A DNA stretch of 6,997 nucleotides from Bacteroidales bacterium (GTDB taxonomy: Bacteria; Bacteroidota; Bacteroidia; Bacteroidales; WCHB1-69), in assembly GCA_031273515.1 (NCBI GenBank), contig JAISRU010000038.1:1-6997 (forward strand), read 5' to 3'. Below the pieces are notes generated by a model that saw nothing but the letters and a program-made list of their open reading frames with translations, had not been told where the DNA came from and made no database searches. How positions within the stretch are numbered: position 1 is the first letter of the stretch; each line of letters begins with the position of its first letter. This document shows, one piece after another, positions 1-5,680 of this stretch. A program made the translations under genes and the position numbers.

Positions 1-483
1 AAAAACATTCTTCTTGCATTCACGACAACGCTCATCCTGTTGATATCTGCCTGCAACAGGGAACATTATCTGTTTACAAAGCATGTTCCTCTGCAGGATG
101 AAACATGGACTGTCGATAATCAAATTCCGTTTTCTTTTGCCATAACCGATACTCAGACAATCTGTACAATCGGACTTAATATTCGTTACACGCATACCTA
201 TCCCATGCAGAATATGTACGTGTTTCTGCATACGATTTTCCCCAACGGAATGCGAACGCATGATACAATCTCTGTCGAACTCTTTTCACCCGAAGGAGAC
301 CCTCTTGGCAAAGGCAGAAGAGTAAGAGAAATTCAAAAAGATTTCGGACGTGTACAATTTCCTTTGTCTGGAGAATATACAATGACAGTGGAACAGGCGA
401 TGAGAACAGACACGCTGCAGGGAGTTGTTTCGGTCGGATTATATATTGTAAAACCGCTTAATATTTCAAACAATGAGCAATAA
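1..483 (+). CDS. gldH: GldH-family gliding-motility lipoprotein, 5' end truncated
   Basis: The reading frame is open from base 1, so the start codon lies just upstream; 160 codons are visible, close to the usual GldH length, so probably only a few residues are missing. Codons 1-17 form a hydrophobic lipoprotein signal ending in ISA-C, with the lipid-acceptor Cys at codon 18 (bases 52-54). The mature part carries family hallmarks: LNIRYTHTYP (codons 59-68), a DT pair after the PNG turn (88-89), GKGR (103-106) and EQAMR (131-135) before the final beta strands. GldH is a membrane-anchored lipoprotein needed for gliding in Flavobacterium johnsoniae; relatives also occur in non-gliding Bacteroidales, where the role is unclear, so motility should not be inferred from this gene alone. 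The 3' end overlaps the PBP1A gene by 11 bp. In related genomes a RicT/PSP1-like gene often lies upstream; that is recalled, not seen here. Family assignment is confident, function in this organism is not. Confidence 0.9.
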   Translation, partial: KNILLAFTTTLILLISACNREHYLFTKHVPLQDETWTVDNQIPFSFAITDTQTICTIGLNIRYTHTYPMQNMYVFLHTIFPNGMRTHDTISVELFSPEGDPLGKGRRVREIQKDFGRVQFPLSGEYTMTVEQAMRTDTLQGVVSVGLYIVKPLNISNNEQ

Positions 484-2734
484 GAAAAAATCAACAAAGA
501 AAAAGAATAATAAAGCAATTAAACGTCTGTGGATACTCTTTGGCTGCATCTGGGCGTTTGTGTTTTTACTTTTCACCTTCATTATGCTGGGATGGTTGGG
601 ATTTATGCCGTCTTTTGAAGAGCTTGAAAATCCGAAAACAAATCTTGCCTCCGAAATTATTTCCGAAGATGGTTACGTGCTTGGAAAATATTATGTTGAA
701 AATCGTTCCAATGTTCCGATTGGTCAATTGCCTGAAAATCTCGTACAAGCCCTGATTGCAACGGAAGACGTCCGTTATCGCGATCATTCGGGAATAGACG
801 CACGAGCTTTGTTACGCGCTGTGGGAGGCATGCTCACTTTTTCCAACAAAGGCGGAGGAAGTACCATTACGCAACAATTGGCTAAAAATTTGTTCCCGCG
901 CGAAACCGATCGTACTTTTATAGGGGTCGTGTTTGCCAAACTGAAGGAATGGGTGGTTGCCGTTAAATTAGAACGTAATTATTCAAAAGATGAAATTCTT
1001 GCGATGTATCTCAACACGGTCGATTTCGGGAATATGTCGCATGGAATTAAATCGGCAGCCAAAACCTATTTCGACAAGGAAACACAAGACCTGACCGCCA
1101 CTGAAAGCGCTCTGCTTGTCGGTATGTTGAAAGCGCCCACAAAATACAATCCGAGAAGAAATCCTGAAAATGCCTTGAAGCGTCGCAATACGGTATTAAG
1201 TCAAATGAACAAATATGGTTTTATCACCGACGAAGAATTTGAAACAATGAAAGAACTTCCGATCGATGTGTCCAAATTCAGATTGCAGGATCATCGTAGC
1301 GGTTCGGCTACTTATTTCAGGGAATATCTTCGACTGGAACTGAACAAATGGGCGAAAGAAAACCCGAAACCGGACGGTACGCACTGGGATATTTACAAAG
1401 ACGGATTGAAAATATATACAACCATCAACTATACGATGCAAAAGTATGCAGAAGAAGCAGTTCAAGAATGGATTGTCGGTTCGTTGCAACCCGAATTTTT
1501 CAAACATTGGGCAGGAAAAAAGAATGCTCCTTTTGATCGGATAAATGAAAAAGAAACAGAACAGATTATGGTAAGAGCCATGAAAAATTCATCCCGCTAC
1601 AAAGAACTCAAAGAAGCCGGCGTATCGGAACGCAAGATACGGGAAATTTTCGAAACGCCCTGTCGCATGTGGGTATACGATGCAAAAGGAGGAGAAAAGG
1701 ATACGCTGATGTCTCCATGGGATTCGTTGCGGTATATGAAAAGTTTTCTCAACTGCGGTTTTATGGCGATGGATCCCACCACGGGGAAAGTAAAGGCTTA
1801 TGTGGGCGGAACAAATTACGAATATTTTCAATACGACCATGTTACATTGGCAAAGCGTCAGGTAGGTTCTACATTCAAACCTTTTGTCTATACGATTGCC
1901 ATGCAGCAGGGCGAATATTATCCCTGTTCTCAAATTCCCAATGTGCCTGTAACCATAGAGCAGCCCAATCTTCCGCCATGGACTCCTAAAAATTCCAACG
2001 ATTTCAAACAGGGACAAATGGTAACGCTCAGCGAAGCGCTTGCCAATTCTCTCAATTACATATCTGCTTATCTGATGAAACGTTACGGACCTTCCGCCAT
2101 TGTACAGCTGGTACGGCAGATGGGCGTAACGAGCGACATTCCCGAAGTTCCGGCTATTTGTCTGGGGACTTGCGAACTTTCTTTGTACGAAATGGTCGGA
2201 GCTATCAATACCTTTAATAATAAAGGAGTGTATATAAAACCTTATTTTGTGACCAAAATCTGCAACAGCAAAGGGAATATTCTGGCGACGTTCAACACAG
2301 AACAAAAAGAGGTGATGGATGAACTGTCAGCCTATAAAACTGTTCGTTTAATGGAAGGCGTTGTTCTGGCAGGAACGGCAGTCCGTTTGCGTTACCGTTA
2401 TAAGTTAGATATGCCGATTGCAGGTAAAACAGGAACAACCGATGATAATTCCGACGGTTGGTTTATGGGATATACTCCTGCTTTCACGGCGGGCGTCTGG
2501 GTGGGGTGTGAAGACAGAGCCGCTCGTTTTCGTTCCACCGCTTTGGGACAGGGAGCGAATATGGCTTTGCCTGTCTGGGCGATTTTCGCAAAGAAATGTT
2601 ACGAAGACAAGTCTTTAAATTTCTCCAAACAGCCTTTTGTCGCTCCAGAAAACACCGATTGGGATGTAAACCTGTTCAACTGTAAAGAAGCGAATGCAAA
2701 TTCGATACAAGAAACCAAACATAATTTTGACTGA
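473..2734 (+). CDS. mrcA: Class A penicillin-binding protein 1A (bifunctional peptidoglycan glycosyltransferase/transpeptidase)
   Basis: This 753-residue enzyme polymerises lipid II into glycan strands and cross-links them in the periplasm while anchored in the inner membrane. A lysine-rich cytoplasmic tail (residues 1-18) precedes one transmembrane helix (about 19-41). The GT51 domain (about 55-245) shows ATEDVRYRDHSG with the probable catalytic Glu98, GGSTITQQLAKNLF (128-141), the KLKE segment with a candidate second Glu159, and KDEILAMYLN (172-181). The transpeptidase domain (about 425-705) has all three active-site motifs: STFK (Ser466, Lys469), SLN (526-528) and KTGT (652-655). The linker at about 335-420 is charged and poorly conserved. 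Length and motif order fit Bacteroidota PBP1A, and no catalytic residue appears lost. The ATG at 473 lies inside the end of gldH (11-bp overlap), and the stop overlaps the dprA ATG (TGATG), suggesting translational coupling in an operon. The symbol is used by homology; ponA or pbp1A are equivalents. Confidence 0.96.
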   Translation: MSNKKKSTKKKNNKAIKRLWILFGCIWAFVFLLFTFIMLGWLGFMPSFEELENPKTNLASEIISEDGYVLGKYYVENRSNVPIGQLPENLVQALIATEDVRYRDHSGIDARALLRAVGGMLTFSNKGGGSTITQQLAKNLFPRETDRTFIGVVFAKLKEWVVAVKLERNYSKDEILAMYLNTVDFGNMSHGIKSAAKTYFDKETQDLTATESALLVGMLKAPTKYNPRRNPENALKRRNTVLSQMNKYGFITDEEFETMKELPIDVSKFRLQDHRSGSATYFREYLRLELNKWAKENPKPDGTHWDIYKDGLKIYTTINYTMQKYAEEAVQEWIVGSLQPEFFKHWAGKKNAPFDRINEKETEQIMVRAMKNSSRYKELKEAGVSERKIREIFETPCRMWVYDAKGGEKDTLMSPWDSLRYMKSFLNCGFMAMDPTTGKVKAYVGGTNYEYFQYDHVTLAKRQVGSTFKPFVYTIAMQQGEYYPCSQIPNVPVTIEQPNLPPWTPKNSNDFKQGQMVTLSEALANSLNYISAYLMKRYGPSAIVQLVRQMGVTSDIPEVPAICLGTCELSLYEMVGAINTFNNKGVYIKPYFVTKICNSKGNILATFNTEQKEVMDELSAYKTVRLMEGVVLAGTAVRLRYRYKLDMPIAGKTGTTDDNSDGWFMGYTPAFTAGVWVGCEDRAARFRSTALGQGANMALPVWAIFAKKCYEDKSLNFSKQPFVAPENTDWDVNLFNCKEANANSIQETKHNFD

Positions 2735-3852
2735 TGGAAAATAGAGAAACAGAAATACTATATACAATTGCTTTAACGCAGATCCCCACAGTGGGACACA
2801 TAACGGCAAAAAAACTCATTGCTGTCTGCGGCAATGCGGAAGTTCTGTTCAAAGAACCTGCTAAAAATTTGTCTGCGCTTGGCATTAATAGCAATACGGT
2901 GCAAAGCATAGTCTCGATGAAAAGTACAGCCCTCGACGCCGCTTATCGTGAAATGGATTTTATTCAAAAGAATGAGATTACCGTCTTTTTATCAAAAGAT
3001 AAAGCCTATCCTGAGCGTTTAACCCGATGTCCCGATTCACCGGTGATTCTCTACGGTAAAGGACATTTAGATTTAAATCCGAAACACAGTGTTGCAGTTG
3101 TCGGCACGCGAAAATTCACCACTTACGGCATACAGGCGACAAAAAAGATAATCGAAGAACTTGCTTCGTATAAGAATATACAGATAATCAGTGGTCTGGC
3201 GGCGGGTATTGATACCGTTGCACATCAGACGGCTCTACAACATGATTTATCGACCGTAGCGGTATTAGGTCATGGCTTACAGACGCTGTATCCTGTCGGC
3301 AATAAAAAACTTGCCAAGGCGATGCTTGCTCAGGGAGGTTTGGTAACGGAATTTACAAGTACGGTGGTTGGCGAACCGCATAATTTTCCTCGTCGAAACC
3401 GTATCATTGCGGGCATGTCCGACGCTGTTCTTGTTGCCGAAGCCTACGAAAAAGGAGGCGCACTGATTACGGCTAACATTGCTTTTTCTTATGCCAGAGA
3501 TGTTTTCACGCTTCCTGCACGTATAGGGGATAAATCTTCGGAGGGATGTAATAACCTGATCAAACGCAATATTGCCGCCTTGATTACATCAGGAGAGGAT
3601 ATTATAAAGATGATGATGTGGGATAATAAATCCGATAAGACGAAACCTCGACAAACCCAATTAATGTTGGATATGAATACCGACGAACAACTAATCATCA
3701 ATACATTGGAAGAAAAAAAACAATTGAATATCGACGAACTGATGATTGCCACCGGTTTGAGTACAACGATATTGAACACGACATTACTTAATATGGAATT
3801 TAGGGGTTTGATTTCCTGTTTACCCGGGAAGCGATATATTTTAACGATCTGA
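2734..3852 (+). CDS. dprA: DNA-processing protein DprA (Smf), RecA loader on single-stranded DNA
   Basis: In transformable bacteria DprA binds incoming single-stranded DNA in the cytoplasm and loads RecA onto it; it is also widespread in species not known to be competent. The 372-residue product has the full domain order. An N-terminal helical, HhH/SAM-like region spans about 5-75. A Rossmann-type DNA-binding domain spans about 85-290, with VGTR (123-126), SGLAAGID (153-160), GHGLQTLYP (179-187), NFPRRNRIIAG (217-227) and GGALITA (241-247). A winged-helix DprA C-terminal domain (about 315-370) ends with LPGKRYIL. The canonical SGLARGID Arg is Ala here, a small variation seen in other members. 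The start ATG overlaps the PBP1A stop by one base, so it is probably translated by coupling. A membrane-protein gene follows after 10 bp. The operon context says nothing about competence, and no uptake genes are in view. Length and motifs indicate an intact gene. Confidence 0.96.
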   Translation: MENRETEILYTIALTQIPTVGHITAKKLIAVCGNAEVLFKEPAKNLSALGINSNTVQSIVSMKSTALDAAYREMDFIQKNEITVFLSKDKAYPERLTRCPDSPVILYGKGHLDLNPKHSVAVVGTRKFTTYGIQATKKIIEELASYKNIQIISGLAAGIDTVAHQTALQHDLSTVAVLGHGLQTLYPVGNKKLAKAMLAQGGLVTEFTSTVVGEPHNFPRRNRIIAGMSDAVLVAEAYEKGGALITANIAFSYARDVFTLPARIGDKSSEGCNNLIKRNIAALITSGEDIIKMMMWDNKSDKTKPRQTQLMLDMNTDEQLIINTLEEKKQLNIDELMIATGLSTTILNTTLLNMEFRGLISCLPGKRYILTI

Positions 3853-3862
3853 TACTGTCAAA

Positions 3863-4291
3863 ATGAACAAACGGAATCTTCAAATAGTAAAATTTTATGT
3901 TCTCAAGCTGTTTATCACTACTTTTGCCATTGTTTTTTCGGCATGGTTGCTGCAGAAAGGAATCCACATAGGCGATCCTAAATTACTCACAGGAATAATT
4001 GTTGCGGTTGTTTTACTGTTGATAAATATGTTTCTCAAACCGATATTTGTTGTTCTGACAATTCCATTTACCCTTTTTTCATTCGGACTGTTTTTATTGG
4101 TTATCAATGCCTGCGTAATCCTTCTGATTGATTTCTTAGTTGACAAATTTGTGGTTGACAGTTTCTGGTGGGCATTAGGATTCAGCATGTTGGTATCATT
4201 GACCAATTCTTTAATCGAAGGAATCAGCAAATTGCATACGATTCAAGATGACAGTCAAAATCTCAATTCTCCCGACGACGACGAAATCTAA
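3863..4291 (+). CDS. Phage holin family 4 (PF04020, YvlD-like) small integral membrane protein
   Basis: The 142-residue product is almost entirely membrane-embedded. Hydrophobic segments lie at about 12-31, 41-58, 61-90 (probably two closely packed spans or one long hairpin) and 98-119, with a short acidic cytoplasm-like tail ending DDDEI. The arrangement with NMFLKP near residues 55-60, a TIPFT turn near 66-70, and the LxLxINACVILLIDF helix matches the phage_holin_4_2/YvlD family. Despite the name, this is a common chromosomal family in bacteria without lysis partners, and no endolysin or phage gene is nearby; its biochemical role is unknown, with links to envelope stress in some species. 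The gene starts 10 bp after dprA without a recognisable Shine-Dalgarno, as is usual in Bacteroidota, and is probably the last of the operon. Its stop codon is the first three bases of an inverted-repeat element, so the final codons may have been altered by that element. Confidence 0.85.
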   Translation: MNKRNLQIVKFYVLKLFITTFAIVFSAWLLQKGIHIGDPKLLTGIIVAVVLLLINMFLKPIFVVLTIPFTLFSFGLFLLVINACVILLIDFLVDKFVVDSFWWALGFSMLVSLTNSLIEGISKLHTIQDDSQNLNSPDDDEI

Positions 4292-4304
4292 TTGAGAATT
4301 GAGA
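4261..4304. repeat. 11-bp inverted repeat straddling the holin-like gene stop codon
   Basis: TCTCAATTCTC (4261-4271) is the exact reverse complement of GAGAATTGAGA (4294-4304), with 22 bases between. The left arm codes for part of the acidic tail of the upstream protein, while the right arm lies in the left end of the adjacent repeat element. It can fold as an RNA hairpin over the stop codon. There is no following T-tract, so it is not a classical terminator. It probably reflects the same GAGAATTGAG word that builds the element ends. Confidence 0.6.
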
Positions 4305-4490
4305 ATTGAAAATTACCTGCGGACGCTTTTGTCTGAACTCTGATTGATCTGATTTACTGATTGACATGATTATTTTCCTCACTCCTGTCCCTCTCCAAAT
4401 TGGAAGAGGGGAGAGAAAAATCTGTGTAAATCTGTTTAATCAGTGTCGTCTGTGTGCTGAAAATAATCGTCCGCAGGCAATTCTCAATTA
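4289..4490. mobile_element. MITE-like non-coding element with terminal inverted repeats, about 202 bp
   Basis: The right end (4468-4490) reads CGTCCGCAGGCAATTCTCAATTA. Its reverse complement matches the left end as two blocks: TAATTGAGAATTG (4289-4301) and CCTGCGGACG (4316-4325), with 14 extra bases in the left arm that partly duplicate GAATTGA. Further inward GATTATTTTC (4369-4378) is mirrored by GAAAATAATC (4459-4468), again with extra sequence on the left side. Both ends finish in TA, which could be a TA target duplication as for Tc1/mariner or IS630-type MITEs, but this cannot be separated from the palindrome itself. It has no coding capacity. The interior carries CTGATT/AATCAG words on both arms and a hairpin. 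The left end supplies the stop codon of the gene before it. That it moves or has moved is inference; the inverted ends are directly visible. Confidence 0.55.
4389..4410. other. Internal hairpin of the inverted-repeat element
   Basis: CCCTCTCC (4389-4396) pairs with GGAAGAGGG (4402-4410) around the loop AAATT, with one bulged A at 4405. It sits near the middle of the 4289-4490 element, where an apical stem would be expected if the whole element folds back. The bases after it are GAGAGAAAAATCT on the plus strand, not a T-tract, so it is not called a terminator. Confidence 0.5.
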
Positions 4491-4587
4491 GATAAAGATC
4501 ACAGTTCAAGACAATTTAATCCGTTTATGAGGAAACATTAAGTCTGTCCTCTATTTCTTTTAAGCATACTGACTTTATCTTTTACAA

Positions 4588-4673
4588 CTGCGACCTACAT
4601 CGGAGTATATGTCCGACCTACATCGCAGTCAAGTCCGACCTACATCGGACTATGTGTGCGATGTAGGTCGCAG
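4588..4673. repeat. Cluster of four CGACCTACATCG repeats, three direct and one inverted
   Basis: The 12-bp word occurs directly at 4591-4602, 4614-4625 and 4636-4647 (periods 23 and 22 bp) and inverted at 4659-4670. Flanking bases extend some pairings: CTGCGACCTACATCG (4588-4602) is perfectly complementary to 4659-4673 over 15 bp. Copy 3 forms a 12-bp stem with the inverted copy around an 11-base loop. Copy 3 is also locally palindromic, AGTCCGA (4632-4638) with TCGGACT (4645-4651) around CCTACA. All direct copies can compete for the single inverted copy. No T-tract follows on either strand, so a simple terminator is unlikely. It may be a dispersed palindromic repeat family, a protein-binding array or a structured RNA; the sequence alone does not decide. 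Confidence 0.8.
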
Positions 4674-4907
4674 CCATAAAACGTCCTGACGAATTACTTA
4701 GTTTCTCCTTAGAAAATAACTAATTCTTCGGATTGTTTTTGTTAGTTGTTCGGTGTCAAAAACGCAATTTCTTTTGTCTGTTAATCCTTGTTTTGACAGT
4801 AAATAGTTGCAAATAATATTCCATCAAATGACAAGAATTACGTACAGATATATAGATTTCAAAACGCATCTTCCTCTTATTTAAGTTTTTAATAGAAATT
4901 TATTTTA

Positions 4908-4940
4908 TTGCATTTTGAATTGAATTTATTGCTAAATTTG
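4908..4940 (+). promoter_or_regulatory. Candidate Bacteroidota promoter for the DUF2148 gene
   Basis: TAAATTTG (4933-4940) is an exact match to the Bacteroidota -7 consensus TAnnTTTG. TTG at 4908-4910 and TTTTG at 4913-4917 lie in the region expected for the -33 TTTG element. This would start transcription near 4945-4950 and give a leader of about 40 bases before the ATG at 4989, with the A-rich sequence typical of translation starts in this phylum. Spacing to either -33 candidate is not ideal. Confidence 0.5.
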
Positions 4941-4988
4941 CAATTCTGGAATGTAGCATAAAAAACAGATCAAATTAAAATATAAAAC

Positions 4989-5510
4989 ATGATACAATCA
5001 CCCGAAGGAATACCTGCAGCAATAGAATACATTGCTAATTATATGATGATTGCCGCACAAACAGCTCCCAAAGGAAGGGGTATGGATAATTTGTTGATAA
5101 AATTGGTGACGGAAGAAGAGAAAACTGCCCTTATTGTCAAGATGAAAGAAATAGGTGAGAAAGCAAATGTCGCCTTTTTTCTTCGAGATGCGGAAAATCT
5201 GACGTTTTCCCAACAAATTATACTCATTGGGACAAAGACGGGTTCAAGAGGTTTGGACTGTGGATTATGCAGTTATGCGTATTGCAAAGACAAACCGCAA
5301 TTGTCGCCCTGTATTTTCAACACAATAGACGTTGGTATTGCGTTGGGTTCGGCGGTGAGTTCGGCTATGCAGTTTAAAACAGATAACCGAATTATGTATT
5401 CTGCCGGAAAAGCGGCAATGGAATTGAAGATATTGGGCGAAAATGCTGTCTGTATTTTTGCCATACCTCTTTCCGTAAGCGAAAAAAATATATTTTTTGA
5501 CAGAGGATGA
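4989..5510 (+). CDS. DUF2148 ferredoxin-domain-containing protein
   Basis: This 173-residue soluble protein belongs to the DUF2148 (PF09918) family, annotated as containing a ferredoxin-like domain. Visible hallmarks are the TAPKGRGMDN segment (25-34), GLDCGLC with a Cys91-x2-Cys94-x4-Cys99-x8-Cys108 pattern, DVGIALGSAVSSA (114-126), TDNRIMYSAGKAA (131-143) and the terminal IPLSVSEKNIFFDRG (159-173). The four clustered cysteines suggest an Fe-S cluster or metal site; Cys155 is separate. The family occurs in many anaerobic bacteria and archaea and its reaction is unknown. The length agrees with full-size members. The start at 4989 is chosen because homologues begin shortly before the conserved A-rich helix, and an A-rich leader precedes it. 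It stands alone: about 700 bp of non-coding DNA lie before it and 170 bp after, with its own candidate promoter, so it is probably monocistronic. Family membership is firm, any redox function is inference. Confidence 0.9.
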   Translation: MIQSPEGIPAAIEYIANYMMIAAQTAPKGRGMDNLLIKLVTEEEKTALIVKMKEIGEKANVAFFLRDAENLTFSQQIILIGTKTGSRGLDCGLCSYAYCKDKPQLSPCIFNTIDVGIALGSAVSSAMQFKTDNRIMYSAGKAAMELKILGENAVCIFAIPLSVSEKNIFFDRG

Positions 5511-5516
5511 AAAAAA

Positions 5517-5531
5517 ATTATCGAAGATAAT
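5517..5531 (+). terminator. Weak AT-rich hairpin after the DUF2148 gene, possible terminator
   Basis: ATTATC (5517-5522) pairs with GATAAT (5526-5531) around the loop GAA, seven bases after the stop codon, and is preceded by an A-run and followed by CGATTGTTTTA. The stem is only six mostly AT pairs and the T-run is offset, so termination here is uncertain. Confidence 0.3.
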
Positions 5532-5615
5532 CGATTGTTTTATATGACATTATCCTGTTTGTTAAGATTTGTTATGAATTAAATAAAGAAAAAAAAATCA
5601 AACCTCAGGCAACAT

Positions 5616-5633
5616 TTTGGGTACTTTAGGTAT
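5616..5633 (+). repeat. 9-bp tandem repeat in the leader of the surface-protein gene
   Basis: TTTGGGTAC (5616-5624) is followed directly by TTTAGGTAT (5625-5633), identical at 7 of 9 positions. It lies about 50-65 bases upstream of the next start codon in otherwise AT-rich DNA, where a regulator could bind. It may also be chance. Confidence 0.4.
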
Positions 5634-5658
5634 CATGTATGTAGAAAGTTTATAATTG
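5625..5658 (+). promoter_or_regulatory. Candidate promoter for the surface-protein gene
   Basis: TATAATTG (5651-5658) matches the Bacteroidota -7 consensus TAnnTTTG except for one base, and TTTAG (5625-5629), an imperfect -33 TTTG, lies 21 bases upstream. This would place the transcript start close to 5665, leaving a leader of only about 16 bases. TACTTTAG (5622-5629) is a competing -7-like match but lacks a TTG at the right distance. Confidence 0.3.
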
Positions 5659-5680
5659 TTCAACAGAAAAAGAAAATAGT

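Larger units (their letters stand above)
4491..4988. other. Intergenic stretch without a supported gene
   Basis: Nearly 500 bases between the inverted-repeat element and the DUF2148 gene. Within it are the four-copy CGACCTACATCG cluster (4588-4673), an 8-bp inverted repeat TGTCAAAA (4754-4761) / TTTTGACA (4791-4798) with a 29-base loop, and a candidate promoter near the right end. No tRNA or rRNA structure was recognised. Short frames on either strand are interrupted and lack a convincing start. From about 4840 the sequence is very AT-rich, as expected for a Bacteroidota promoter region. Confidence 0.6.

Noticed and set aside
1589..2305. Long minus-strand open frame (238 codons) inside the PBP1A gene
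   Set aside because: It lies entirely antisense to conserved transpeptidase coding sequence, resembles no known family and is explained by codon bias of the real gene.
3895..4230. Minus-strand frame of 111 codons opposite the holin-like gene
   Set aside because: It is the antisense shadow of hydrophobic codons; the plus-strand product has clear family features.
3863..4291. Prophage lysis gene suggested by the name holin
   Set aside because: The PF04020 family is a common chromosomal membrane protein family, and no endolysin, integrase or structural phage gene is in the window.
4588..4673. CRISPR array
   Set aside because: The repeat word is only 12 bp, spacers would be about 10-11 bp, one copy is inverted and no cas gene is present.
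4793..4819. TTGACA followed by TAATAT, resembling an enterobacterial sigma-70 promoter
   Set aside because: Spacing is only 15 bp and Bacteroidota primary sigma factors use TTTG/TAnnTTTG elements, so the match is probably accidental.
4698..4823. Minus-strand open stretch of 42 codons in the intergenic region
   Set aside because: It is bounded by stops, has no ATG in frame at its beginning and no recognisable family; a remnant of a decayed gene cannot be excluded but is not supported.
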